In this document: piece after piece, positions 53,112 through 62,487 of the stretch | Position numbering within the stretch: the stretch's first letter is position 1 | Layout of the letters: every line of letters starts with the position of its first letter | Assembly: GCA_033762735.1 (NCBI GenBank) | Contig: JANRLJ010000221.1 | Location: 45,468-109,467, forward strand | DNA from: JANRLJ01 sp033762735 | GTDB lineage: Bacteria > Chloroflexota > Anaerolineae > Aggregatilineales > Phototrophicaceae | DNA length: 64,000 nucleotides | Direction: 5' to 3' | The notes under the pieces: generated by a model | Database searches by the model: none | Seen by the model: only the letters and a program-made list of their open reading frames with translations | What the model was told of the DNA's origin: nothing | Made by a program: the position numbers and the translations under genes

Positions 53112-56100
53112 CGCTTAGTCCCCGCAAAAGATCACGCAAAATCCGCATTTTTCCCCTGGTCGGTTCATGGTTGGGATCAATGCGCAGCGCCTGGTCAAAG
53201 CCCTGTTCGGCCTCGCGCAGTCGCTTGAGTTTCATCAGGGTGTCGCCATAGTTGTGCCAGAACCACACATCGTCCTGGTCACAGTCAATCGCCGTGCGAT
53301 AGCAGATTAGCGCTTCATCGTAACGGTCGAGTTCGGACAGGCACAGCCCCTTGCCGTTCCAGGCCCAGGCATAGGACGGGTCGAGTTCAAGCGCCTGATC
53401 GTAGCTGTCAATGGCATCCACGAAGCGCCGCATCCGCCGCAAGACCTGCCCGCGTCGTGCCCACAGGATCGGGCTGCGAGGCACTTCCCGAATCGCGACA
53501 TCAATCGCACTCAGGGCTTCCCGGCGGCGCTGCATCTCCAGCAGCAGATCGACCCGGTTGATATGATACCAGATGACGTGCGGCTCCTCCTGTGCGGCGC
53601 GTTCGTAGCTGGCGAGTGATTCCTCGCGCCGTCCCATCTCCTTGAGAGTCAATCCCCGGCTGTTCCACGCCCAGCCATAGCGCGGGTTGATGCGCACCGC
53701 CCGGTCAAAGCTGGCGAGGGCTTCCTCATGTTTCCCCAGGCGGCGCAAGGCCTGCCCGCGCTTGGCGTGGCTTTCGGCATGGCGCGGATTCAGCCGCAGT
53801 GCTTCATTGAGTGAATCCACCGCCTCGCCAACCCTGTTCAGAATCAACTGCTCGTCGGCGCGGGCGTACCAGTACCAGGGGTCGCTGGGGTTGAGTTCAA
53901 TCGCCTTGTCGAAGCAGAACAGGGCTTCTTCGTGGCGCTTTAACTGGCTGAGCACCATCCCGCGCCCGCTCCACGCCCAGTCGTGCTCTGGTTCCAGATC
54001 AACGGCACGTGAATAGCTGACGAACGCTTCTTCCAGCTTGCCCAGGCGGCGCAAGACCTGCCCATGCTGTGCCCAGATCTGGGCATTGCGATGGTCGAGC
54101 CGTAGCGCCTGTTCCAGCACCTCATAGGCTTGCAGGTTGCGATTCAGGAAGATGAGGACATCCACCTGCCGCAGCATGTAAAACACTTCGTTCGGGGAGT
54201 ATTCGCTGGCGCGGCGGTAGGAGGCCAGCGCGTCCTCATAACGCCCCATCGCTTCCAGCGTACTGCCCTGCTCACTCCACGCCCAGGCATAATTGGGCGC
54301 AATCGCCGTCGCCTGCTGGCAGGCCGTCAGCGATTCGTCCAACTGCCCCAGATGACGCAGCGCATTCCCCAGCCGCGCCCAACTGCGAGCGTGCTGTGGA
54401 TTGACCTCGGTCGCTTTGAGGAGCACTTCCAGCGCTTCCTCATAGCGCGACAGCATCACCAGTACATTCCCCTGGTTGTACCAGTGCCAGACATCCGTCG
54501 TTTTGAGCGTGGCCGCGTGCTGATAGCATTCCAGCGCTTCTTCATAGCGCTCCATCTGTTCCAGCACGATTCCCTTGCCGTTGATGGCCCAGGCCGAGTC
54601 CGGTTCAATTTCGATGGCGCGATCATACGCTTTCAGCGCCTCGTCGTAGCGCTTGACATAGCGCATCACCTGACCGAGCTTCGCCCAACTGTAGGCATGG
54701 TCGGCATCGGTGCGCACGGCGGCCTGGGCTGGCTCGACCGCGTCCACGTACTGCCCCAGATCAACCAGCACTTCGGTCAGGTTATACCAGTGCCAGACCT
54801 CGTTAGGCTGATAGCGCGTGGCCTTCTTGAAACTGATCATGGCTTCGTGCAGACGGCCAATCGCCTTCAGCGCCAGCCCCGCGCCGTTATGTGCCCAGGC
54901 ATACGTGGGATCAATCTTGATGGCCTGCTCATAGGCCTCGTAGGCTTCTTCGTAGCGCTGTAAAAGGCGGTAAATCTGCCCCAGCTTCGCCCAGCTGTTC
55001 TGATGATTCGGGTCAAGCTGCAAGCCGCGTTCCAGCAGCGGAATAGCCTCATAGTAACGGCTGAGCGATTGCAGCACATCGGCGCGGTTATACCAGTGCC
55101 ACACATCGTGCGGATTGATATTGGTGGCGGCCTCGAACGCTTTCAGTGCTTCTTCCAGCCGTCCCAGCCGTTCAAGGATGATGCCCTTGCCATTCCAGGC
55201 GAAGGCATAGCTGGGCTGGATTTGCAGCGCTTTGTCATAGCAGACCAGCGCCTCGCCGTAGCGCTCCAGCAGGCGCAGCGTGCGCCCCTTGCGCGTCCAG
55301 GCGGCGGCGTAATCCGGCTGCAAGGCCAGCGCCCGGTCATAGGCCTCCAGCGCTTCCCCATAACGGCGCAGCGCCGTGAGCGAATAGCCCTTGTCCATCA
55401 GTTCCCGCGCTTCCAGGGGCGGCCCGAAGATTTCCATCACCGGAGATTCGCCCGTCGTCTCCACATAAAGCGAGACGAGCGAATCGACAATCGCGCTCCA
55501 GTTGGGCGGGCGGTTGTCCGGCAGCTTTTGCAGGCATTGCAGCACGAGTTCCTGGAGGCTGTCCGGCACGCTGCGCTGATCGCGCTTTTCAAACCCCGGC
55601 ACTTCATGCACATGCGCCCGCAGCCATTCCTGGAAGCGCCGCGCCTTGAAGACATGCCGCCCGGTCAGCATTTCGTACAGCACACAGCCGAACGCATAAA
55701 TATCGGAGCGCTCGTCCACTTCACCCGATTGACACTGTTCCGGGGACATATAGGGCGCTGTGCCCACAACAGCGCCGACACGAGTCAGCCGATCACTGGC
55801 ACTGACCCCTTCATCATCGACATGGCGAATATCTTCAAGGTCAATCGAGCGCACCAGGCCGAAATCAGTGACTTTGGCGATGCCGTCATGCGTGACCAGA
55901 ATGTTGGCGGGCTTGAGGTCACGATGCACCAGCCCCGGCACCTTGCTGGTGGCGTGCTGCATTCCCAATGCGATATGCAGCGCGAACTCCACCGACTTTA
56001 CGAGATCAAGGCGGCTGTGGTCGATCCAGCTTCGCAAATCCGACCCCATCCCTTCAGGGCCGCTGATATGCTCCAGGATGATATGCGGGCGGTTGTTGAC

Positions 56101-57240
56101 GTTCTGCACCAGTTTGGCGTGGACAATATGGCGGTGCTTGTCCAGCCGAATCCAGGTGATGGCTTCGTTGGTAAAGCGGGTAACGGCGCGTTCATTTTCC
56201 AGAAAGCGCTCCTGGAAGGTCTTGATGGCGACGGGTTCGCGCTGTTCGTGGTCATAGCACAGGTAAACCACGCCCATGCCCCCCCACAGCACCTCGGCCA
56301 CTTCGTAGCGGCCTTCCATGCGTTCGCCGACGCTGAACTCGCTGCGCCCTTTGACAGCGGGTGGCGCGAGGTTGGAGAACTCCGAGGCGCGGGTAAAGCC
56401 GAAGGAGCCATTCTCGTTGCTGTCGCCTTCCAGCGCGGTCAGCGAATTAAATTCGACGAGGTCGCTTTCCTCAACCACCTGCGTCTCACTGGCGGGCAGA
56501 TAAACCGCCTCAACCCGTGACAGGTTTTCTTCCTCCACGCTCATATCGGCAACGGTGCGAGTGGCTTCGTCCTCGATCAGCACCGAATCTGCCAGCACGC
56601 TTTCTTCCACGATGTCGCTGCCTTCTTCCGGCGCGGACGTGAGATAGGTGGAAGCGGCGCGGCGAAGCTGGCGCTGGTAGCTTTCCAGCAGGGACACGGC
56701 GAAACGGTCATAACGCCCGCCCTCGTCGGTGGAGGAATTGACTCCGCTGCTGCTGGCACTGCCCGAACTCGACGCACTGCGGCCATCCTGCCTGCCGTCG
56801 TGACGGACATCCTGCCCTTCGTCTTCGGTGATTGCCCACAGCGCGACCGCCAGATTGCGCCGGGACGAATGGCGACGGGCATAATCGACCACCCAACTGA
56901 CATACTCGTCAATGGCTCGGCGTGCCAGCTTGCGATCCACATCGTTCTGTGACTGGCGCACCGCCTTGCGATAGGCAATGAGGGTTTTGCCCACGTAGAA
57001 GATCAACAGGCGCGCCTCGGCTGCCGCCAGCGACTGCTGCGCACACAAATCTCCCAGCGCGAACAGATCGTTCACATCCTTGCGGCGCAGCGCCAGCTTA
57101 CCGAGCGTGCTGATGGCCGTGTTGGGATCGGTGGCGAACGGGTCAGTTTTGTCCTGTGAATTACGCTTTCGCAGCGCGTCCTGTTTCTCTTTTTCGCTGA
57201 GCGGAATCGGCTGCCGCCCGGTCTGTGGAATATTATTCAT
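53104..57240 (-). CDS. Ser/Thr protein kinase with about 22 TPR repeats
   Basis: A 1378-residue protein. Residues 1-305 are acidic, low-complexity and uncharacterised. Kinase domain about 311-590: glycine loop LWGGMGVVY (a variant), lysine K340 in VAIK, HRDLKPAN at 439-446, DFG at 459-461, APYMSPEQ. Residues about 610-1370 are tandem TPR units with regular W-A-G-Y-A patterns such as RYEEALECYQHAATL and DEALKAYDRAIEI. The TPR solenoid should bind protein partners. It is followed by the FHA gene and preceded, 54 bases away, by the Clp gene on the same strand. No transmembrane segment is seen, so it is cytoplasmic. Confidence 0.93.
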   Translation of the reverse strand: MNNIPQTGRQPIPLSEKEKQDALRKRNSQDKTDPFATDPNTAISTLGKLALRRKDVNDLFALGDLCAQQSLAAAEARLLIFYVGKTLIAYRKAVRQSQNDVDRKLARRAIDEYVSWVVDYARRHSSRRNLAVALWAITEDEGQDVRHDGRQDGRSASSSGSASSSGVNSSTDEGGRYDRFAVSLLESYQRQLRRAASTYLTSAPEEGSDIVEESVLADSVLIEDEATRTVADMSVEEENLSRVEAVYLPASETQVVEESDLVEFNSLTALEGDSNENGSFGFTRASEFSNLAPPAVKGRSEFSVGERMEGRYEVAEVLWGGMGVVYLCYDHEQREPVAIKTFQERFLENERAVTRFTNEAITWIRLDKHRHIVHAKLVQNVNNRPHIILEHISGPEGMGSDLRSWIDHSRLDLVKSVEFALHIALGMQHATSKVPGLVHRDLKPANILVTHDGIAKVTDFGLVRSIDLEDIRHVDDEGVSASDRLTRVGAVVGTAPYMSPEQCQSGEVDERSDIYAFGCVLYEMLTGRHVFKARRFQEWLRAHVHEVPGFEKRDQRSVPDSLQELVLQCLQKLPDNRPPNWSAIVDSLVSLYVETTGESPVMEIFGPPLEARELMDKGYSLTALRRYGEALEAYDRALALQPDYAAAWTRKGRTLRLLERYGEALVCYDKALQIQPSYAFAWNGKGIILERLGRLEEALKAFEAATNINPHDVWHWYNRADVLQSLSRYYEAIPLLERGLQLDPNHQNSWAKLGQIYRLLQRYEEAYEAYEQAIKIDPTYAWAHNGAGLALKAIGRLHEAMISFKKATRYQPNEVWHWYNLTEVLVDLGQYVDAVEPAQAAVRTDADHAYSWAKLGQVMRYVKRYDEALKAYDRAIEIEPDSAWAINGKGIVLEQMERYEEALECYQHAATLKTTDVWHWYNQGNVLVMLSRYEEALEVLLKATEVNPQHARSWARLGNALRHLGQLDESLTACQQATAIAPNYAWAWSEQGSTLEAMGRYEDALASYRRASEYSPNEVFYMLRQVDVLIFLNRNLQAYEVLEQALRLDHRNAQIWAQHGQVLRRLGKLEEAFVSYSRAVDLEPEHDWAWSGRGMVLSQLKRHEEALFCFDKAIELNPSDPWYWYARADEQLILNRVGEAVDSLNEALRLNPRHAESHAKRGQALRRLGKHEEALASFDRAVRINPRYGWAWNSRGLTLKEMGRREESLASYERAAQEEPHVIWYHINRVDLLLEMQRRREALSAIDVAIREVPRSPILWARRGQVLRRMRRFVDAIDSYDQALELDPSYAWAWNGKGLCLSELDRYDEALICYRTAIDCDQDDVWFWHNYGDTLMKLKRLREAEQGFDQALRIDPNHEPTRGKMRILRDLLRGLSDE

Positions 57241-57294
57241 GCCAGAAAATACAATTCACCTGTCTCTTTTTGACAACCCGGTGCATGGTTTCCG

Positions 57295-59685
57295 TTAACC
57301 TGCCACGCTGTCTGCGCTCGTCGTCTCGGTCTGCGGTTCGGCCTCGAACGTCAGTCGGTCATTTTCCCCCCGCTGCGCGATCACGGTGCTGCCTTTGGGG
57401 AAGGCGTCTTCCACAATCAGCGCACTGATCGGGCGTGTCACCAGCCGCTCAATAGCACGGCGCAGGGGACGCGCCCCGTTGGAGGGATCATAGCCGCGCT
57501 CGATCAGCAGTTCGCGGGCATCCTCGCGCAGCCGAAGCGTCAAACGCTGTTCCTTGAGGCGCTGATACACTTCCTTCAGTTGCAGGTCGAGAATCTGATT
57601 AAGCGTTTCTTTGGTCAGCGACCGGAACGTAATCACCTCATCGAGGCGGTTGATGAACTCCGGGCGGAAGTACTGCGCGAGGTGGCGGGAATAGTCCAGC
57701 TTTTCTTCTGCACCTGTCGCAAACCCGGTGCGCTTGCGGCCTTCTTCGGTGCCGATGTTGCTGGTCATGATGAACACGGCGTGACGCGCATCCACCCGGC
57801 GGCCATGGGCATCGCTCAGGCGGCCTTCGTCGAACACCTGCAGGAAGATGTCGAACACTTCGGGCGCAGCCTTTTCCACCTCGTCCAGCAGCACCACACT
57901 GTACGGGCGGCGGCGCAGACCATCGGTCAACTGACCTCCGCGCTGGGTATCCTTATAGCCAGGCGGCGCACCGATCAGGCGAGCGACGGTGTGCGAGTCG
58001 TGAAATTCGGACATATCCAGCCGCAGCATCGCGTCGTCGCTGCCGAACAGGAAGTTCGCCAGCGCCCGCGCCAGTTCGGTCTTGCCCACACCGGACGGCC
58101 CCAGGAACAGGAATACGCCAATCGGACGATTCGGATCGCCCAGGCCAGCCCGCGCGGTCTTGATGGCCGCCGCGACCGTGCGCACTGCCTCGTCCTGCCC
58201 GACGACGCGCTCCAGCAGGGCTTCTTCCAGCCCGGCCAGACGGCGCTTTTCGTCAGTGGTCAGCTCCGTCACCGGGATGCCCGTCCACTCGGACAAAACA
58301 CTCGCCACGTCTGACACCTGCACATCATTGGGCGCTTCTTCCACATCCGGGCTGACCGAACGAATGGTCACGCGGGTGCAGGCTTCATCCAGCAGATCAA
58401 GCGCCTTATCGGGCAGGCGACGGTCGGGCATGTAGCGAATCGAGAGCTTCACGGCGGATTCGACCGTTTCGGGGCGGATGACCACACCGTGATGTTCTTC
58501 CAGCCGCTTCAACTGACCGCTCAGGATTTTCACTGTGTCTTCTTCGGACGGTTCTTCGATGTCAATCGTGCGGAAGCGGCGGTCAAGCGCCGGGTCCTGG
58601 GCGATGGCGCGGCGGTATTCTTCATGCGTGGTCGCACCGATGCACATAATCTCGCCCCGTGCCAGCGCGGGTTTGAGGATGTTCGCCGCATCCAGGTTAC
58701 TGTCAATCGTGTCGCCCGCGCCGACGATGGTATGAATTTCATCAATAAACAGGATTACAGTGCCGGAATTCTTCACCTCTTCCACAATTCCGACGAGGCG
58801 TTCCTCGAACTGCCCGCGCAGGCTTGTGCCAGCGACCAGCGTCCCGATTTCAATCTGCACAATGCGCTTATTGGTGAGGGTGGGCGGTGCGCTGCCGTCA
58901 AAGATGGCGAAGGCCAGTCCTTCAACCACCGCCGTCTTGCCAACGCCTGCATCCCCCAGCAGCAGCGGGTTATTCTTCTTGCTGCGCGCCAGAGTCCGCG
59001 CCACACCGCGAATCTCGGCTTCACGAGCGATGGCCGGGCCAATCTTGCCAGCGGCGGCCTGCGCGGTCAGGTCACGGCCATACTTGTCCAGCAGCGGCGT
59101 GGGGGCGCGCATGTCGCCATCCACCTGCTGACGGCGGGGCGGGAAGAAGCCGCGCGGGGGGAAATCAAAATCGCTGTCGGATTCCAGAATGCCGATAAAC
59201 TCGTCGTCATCGTCGTCCAGCGGCGAGAGGTCTTCATGCTCCTCGGCGATCAACCGCTGCAACCAGTGGTTGAGGTCGAAGCCCATCTCAATCAGCTTGC
59301 GTACCGGGACGCCCTCGCCTTCCTGCAGCAGCGCCATCAGCAGATGATTTTCGGTGACTTCGTGCTGCTTGTCCTGCTCGGCCAGGAAAATCGCCAGCGA
59401 CAGCACCATTTCGCTGCGCGGCGTGAGCGGCAGCACATCGCCCTGTGGCCCCTCGCCCATCCCAATTTCTCGACGGATTTCGTTACGAACGTCCTTGGGG
59501 TTAAACCCGGCACGGCGCAGCAGTGCATAGGTCGGCCCCTGTTCGTTGCGGGTGGCAGCAATGAACAAATGCTCGGTGCCAATATAGTTATGGCCCAGGC
59601 GTCGCGCTTCTTCGGCTGCGCCCATTAAGATCATGGAACAGCGCTCGCGGATTTCTTTTTCTGGAATATCAGGCGACGGCGTCAC
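57295..59685 (-). CDS. ClpA/B/C-type double AAA+ ATPase
   Basis: A 796-residue protein starting with the GTG at 59685. Clp-N region (AAEEARRLGHNYIGTEHLF), first Walker A GDAGVGKT (244-251), Walker B ILFIDEIHT, second Walker A GPSGVGKT (529-536), Walker B VVLLDEVEKA, and SNIGTEE. The linker between the two ATPase cores is about 30 residues, so neither the ClpB coiled-coil nor the ClpC M domain is present. TGF in GRKRTGFATG may be the ClpP-binding tripeptide. An acidic insert (DDDDDEF) follows the N domain. The GTG is preferred because a good -10 box (59728) lies inside the longer frame, and GGGGAAG precedes the GTG. Confidence 0.9.
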   Translation of the reverse strand: MTPSPDIPEKEIRERCSMILMGAAEEARRLGHNYIGTEHLFIAATRNEQGPTYALLRRAGFNPKDVRNEIRREIGMGEGPQGDVLPLTPRSEMVLSLAIFLAEQDKQHEVTENHLLMALLQEGEGVPVRKLIEMGFDLNHWLQRLIAEEHEDLSPLDDDDDEFIGILESDSDFDFPPRGFFPPRRQQVDGDMRAPTPLLDKYGRDLTAQAAAGKIGPAIAREAEIRGVARTLARSKKNNPLLLGDAGVGKTAVVEGLAFAIFDGSAPPTLTNKRIVQIEIGTLVAGTSLRGQFEERLVGIVEEVKNSGTVILFIDEIHTIVGAGDTIDSNLDAANILKPALARGEIMCIGATTHEEYRRAIAQDPALDRRFRTIDIEEPSEEDTVKILSGQLKRLEEHHGVVIRPETVESAVKLSIRYMPDRRLPDKALDLLDEACTRVTIRSVSPDVEEAPNDVQVSDVASVLSEWTGIPVTELTTDEKRRLAGLEEALLERVVGQDEAVRTVAAAIKTARAGLGDPNRPIGVFLFLGPSGVGKTELARALANFLFGSDDAMLRLDMSEFHDSHTVARLIGAPPGYKDTQRGGQLTDGLRRRPYSVVLLDEVEKAAPEVFDIFLQVFDEGRLSDAHGRRVDARHAVFIMTSNIGTEEGRKRTGFATGAEEKLDYSRHLAQYFRPEFINRLDEVITFRSLTKETLNQILDLQLKEVYQRLKEQRLTLRLREDARELLIERGYDPSNGARPLRRAIERLVTRPISALIVEDAFPKGSTVIAQRGENDRLTFEAEPQTETTSADSVAG

Positions 59686-59727
59686 GTCTGCAACTTCCCC
59701 ACGTTTGATTGAACGGTACGTGCGAGG

Positions 59728-59733
59728 ATTATA
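59728..59733 (-). promoter_or_regulatory. -10 box of the Clp gene
   Basis: TATAAT on the minus strand, 43 bases before the GTG at 59685. The -35 (TTTGCA, 59755-59760) is 21 bases away and weak. Confidence 0.5.
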
Positions 59734-59841
59734 ACAAAAAACTCTGCCCTCATCTGCAAACGTCTCTTTACGATTCCAAAAGTCGGGCAATCGGCGGGTT
59801 TTCGTCATAAAGCGCAATAGGCGTTTTGCGCGGCGGCTGGT

Positions 59842-59847
59842 TATAAT
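59842..59847 (+). promoter_or_regulatory. -10 box of the STPK-stalk gene
   Basis: TATAAT, 46 bases before the ATG at 59893. This box and the one at 59728 define a divergent promoter pair between the Clp and the kinase gene. No good -35 was seen. Confidence 0.5.
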
Positions 59848-59892
59848 AAGAGGACTTTGCTTACATCAGTTTCACCGTCAAAGAAAGAATGT

Positions 59893-61767
59893 ATGGCTGT
59901 TAACGACCCGCTTCTTGGCAGGCAGTTAGGCGACTACACCATCCAGGGTGTTCTGGGACAGGGCGGCATGGCGCGTGTCTATCGCGGCTATGACGAAAAG
60001 CTCCAGCGCTACGCCGCCGTCAAAGTCATCGAACCCAAGCTCATCGGCGGTGAAGAAGAGGATGAGTACCGAGAGCGTTTCCAGCGGGAAGCCCGCGCCA
60101 TCGCCCGCCTGAACCACCCTCATATCGTCACCATTTTCCAGTTCGGCAATGTCGATGCGATGTATTACATGGCGATGAATTTCCTGGAAGGGCAGGATTT
60201 GCGCCAGATCCTGAAGGAATACACCCGCCAGGGCAAGTACATCCCCTATCATCAGGTGTTGACCATCATCCGCGATATCGCCAGTGCGCTGGATTATGCC
60301 CACCGTCAGGGCGTGATTCACCGCGATGTCAAACCCTCCAACATCATGGTCACGTCCGATGGCCGGGCCGTGCTGACGGACTTCGGGCTGGCGATGAACG
60401 CGCAGGAAGGCACGATTGGCAACACCTTCGGCAGCGTCCACTACATCGCGCCGGAGCAGGCCGTTTCCTCGGCCAATGCCGTCGCACAGAGCGATATTTA
60501 CTCACTCGGCGTGGTACTGTTTGAAGTCCTGACCGGGCGCGTCCCGTTCGAGGATGTCTCCGCGATGAGCGTGGCGCTCAAGCACATCAGCGACCCGCCG
60601 CCGCTGCCCAGTTCGCTCAACCCGAATATCATGCCAGAGATCGAAAAGGTCGTGCTGAAAACGCTGGAAAAAGACACCAGCAAGCGCTACTCCAGCGGCG
60701 CGGCACTGGTCAAAGCACTGGAAACCGCTTTCGCAGCCGACGACATCGACACCGATCAGCTTGAAGCGACACCCCACAGCGGCCCGGCCATTCTGATCCC
60801 CGCGCCAACCAGCGACCGTTCCGCGCTCAAGCGGCAGGATGACATCCCCACCATCACCGATTCGTCCAAAGCGCGCCCTGGCTCGCTGACGTTTCCGCCA
60901 ACACAGAATGCACAAAAACCAGCGCCCAGACGAAACGCGGGACTGCTCATTGGCGGAGTCGTGCTTCTGCTTCTGCTGCTGGCGGTAGGCGCGTTTCTCA
61001 TCCTGGGGGGCGGCGACGATGGTGATGCGAATGCCACCAGCACGGCGGTCGCGCTTGCTGACCGCAACAATACAGAAACGGCGGTCGCGATTCTGGCAAC
61101 CGCCTCTGCCCCTCCGACCGAAACCGTGACTTCGACAGCCACGAGCACACCAACCGAGACGGCTACCGCTGTCCCGCCGACAGAGACGCCGACACCGACA
61201 GCCACCGCAACCCCGGAGCCGCCCACCGCTACACCAGAGCCAACCGCGACCGAACTGGCCGTGATCGTCGAACCGACCGAAGAACTCACGCCTGAAGTGA
61301 CGGAAACCCCCGCAGGGACGCCGACGCTGGTGCTGACGGTCGCAGCAGAAGCACCGCTGCCGGAGGTCGTGCTGCGCTACAACGCCGAGACGCTGGTGCT
61401 GTACAATCGCTCACCAGGAAATGGGCGCGTCGACATCAGCGGGCTGACCTTCAACCGCCCCGGTGCGAATTTCCGCGCGGATGAATGGCCGGAGCGCGAA
61501 CTCAGCCGCCTGATCGCGCGAAGCTGTTATCAGGTGTGGACGCTGGACACCAACATCATCAACCTGAACAGTGAACCACTGGACGCATTCCCGGCGGAAA
61601 TCTGCGAGACACGGCGCGGCGCATTCTCCACATCGCGGACGTTCTGGGTCAGCAGCCAGCCCGATCTGACCTTTGAAGTGCGGCTGTTCGGTCAACCGCT
61701 GGCGACCTGCCCGGTGGTGATGGCGGGCAGCAGCGAGGAAGTGTACTGCGAGGTCGATCTGCCCTAA
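59893..61767 (+). CDS. Membrane Ser/Thr protein kinase with Thr/Pro-rich stalk
   Basis: A 624-residue PknB-like kinase. Residues 14-270: LGQGGMARVYRG, K44 in AAVKVI, HRDVKPSN at 143-150, DFG at 163-165, APEQ. A cytoplasmic linker follows, then one transmembrane helix at about 351-374 (LLIGGVVLLLLLLAVGAFLI). Outside are an Ala/Thr/Pro-rich stalk (TATPEP, PTETPTPTATAT) and a C-terminal beta domain of about 130 residues, with a signature VVLRYNAETLVLYN, unknown but likely a ligand sensor. ATG at 59893 is preferred over the TTG at 59857. Upstream is a divergent Clp gene. Confidence 0.92.
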   Translation: MAVNDPLLGRQLGDYTIQGVLGQGGMARVYRGYDEKLQRYAAVKVIEPKLIGGEEEDEYRERFQREARAIARLNHPHIVTIFQFGNVDAMYYMAMNFLEGQDLRQILKEYTRQGKYIPYHQVLTIIRDIASALDYAHRQGVIHRDVKPSNIMVTSDGRAVLTDFGLAMNAQEGTIGNTFGSVHYIAPEQAVSSANAVAQSDIYSLGVVLFEVLTGRVPFEDVSAMSVALKHISDPPPLPSSLNPNIMPEIEKVVLKTLEKDTSKRYSSGAALVKALETAFAADDIDTDQLEATPHSGPAILIPAPTSDRSALKRQDDIPTITDSSKARPGSLTFPPTQNAQKPAPRRNAGLLIGGVVLLLLLLAVGAFLILGGGDDGDANATSTAVALADRNNTETAVAILATASAPPTETVTSTATSTPTETATAVPPTETPTPTATATPEPPTATPEPTATELAVIVEPTEELTPEVTETPAGTPTLVLTVAAEAPLPEVVLRYNAETLVLYNRSPGNGRVDISGLTFNRPGANFRADEWPERELSRLIARSCYQVWTLDTNIINLNSEPLDAFPAEICETRRGAFSTSRTFWVSSQPDLTFEVRLFGQPLATCPVVMAGSSEEVYCEVDLP

Positions 61768-61812
61768 AGCGTGTGGGGGTACAAGGCTGTGCCCCTCGAT
61801 TGATGCACTGTA

Positions 61813-62289
61813 TCAGGACTGCGCGTAAAGCCGACCGCCAAATTCGCTGACGAGCTGATTATCCAGATCATCAGCATAACCTGCGACCAGGGTGATGATG
61901 TTGTTAGTCTCGTTGGCGTCCAGCCCTTCCAGCGGGCGCTCATTAAAGACATACACCACATCGAAATACACACCGAGCGAGGCATTGGTCAACTGAAGGT
62001 TCAGTTCCAGCAGACGGCGGTACAGCGGCAGCAGGTTCGTCCCCGGCAGATGCAGAATCGGCGCGAGCACCTGCAAATAGCCGCGCCCCTCCTGCTCAGA
62101 AACATACACTTCAATCGTGGCCGAGCCGCGCCGGAAATTCCAGCCGAAGCCCTGCTCGGTATGCAGCCGAGCCTGAATCGGGTCAACGCCGATGGCCTCT
62201 AAAATGTCCTCGACCGTGTTGGCATGATGCTCCAAGGTGTTGGTCGGTGCTGGAGCGGGCGTCGGTTGTCTGCGTCGCGCAAATAACAT
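61813..62289 (-). CDS. YbjN-domain protein
   Basis: A 158-residue protein. TVEDILEAIGVDPIQARLHT, then ATIEVYVSEQEGRGYLQVLA and LYRRLLELNLQLTNASLGVYFDVVYVFNERPLEGL (split) fit the YbjN/type III secretion chaperone-like fold. The N-terminal 20 residues are Pro-rich. YbjN proteins are often found beside kinase and motility genes; role here is unknown. The gene is convergent with the kinase gene. A palindromic repeat lies upstream. Confidence 0.82.
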   Translation of the reverse strand: MLFARRRQPTPAPAPTNTLEHHANTVEDILEAIGVDPIQARLHTEQGFGWNFRRGSATIEVYVSEQEGRGYLQVLAPILHLPGTNLLPLYRRLLELNLQLTNASLGVYFDVVYVFNERPLEGLDANETNNIITLVAGYADDLDNQLVSEFGGRLYAQS

Positions 62290-62348
62290 CGTGAGTCGCC
62301 TTTGGTCAACAGGTTCAACAGAAATAGGAGTTACGCACTTGAACCGCC

Positions 62349-62453
62349 GCCCTCACCCTAAGTCCCTCTTGCAGAGGGACTTAACTACTCAAAAGTGTCC
62401 TTCTCCCCCTCTCCTAGCGCAGCGGTCGGGAGAGGGGGTCGGGAGGTGAGGGC
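62349..62453. repeat. Composite inverted repeat, CCTCACC...GGTGAGG family (long)
   Basis: Outer GCCCTCACC (62349-62357) / GGTGAGGGC (62445-62453); an inner AAGTCCCTC / GAGGGACTT hairpin near 62360-62382; and CCCCCTCTCC / GGAGAGGGGG further in. Related to 16982-17047. It lies between the YbjN gene and the pseudoprotease gene. Confidence 0.7.
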
Positions 62454-62487
62454 AACTGCCTAAGTCTTAAGAAACATCAACGGGAAG

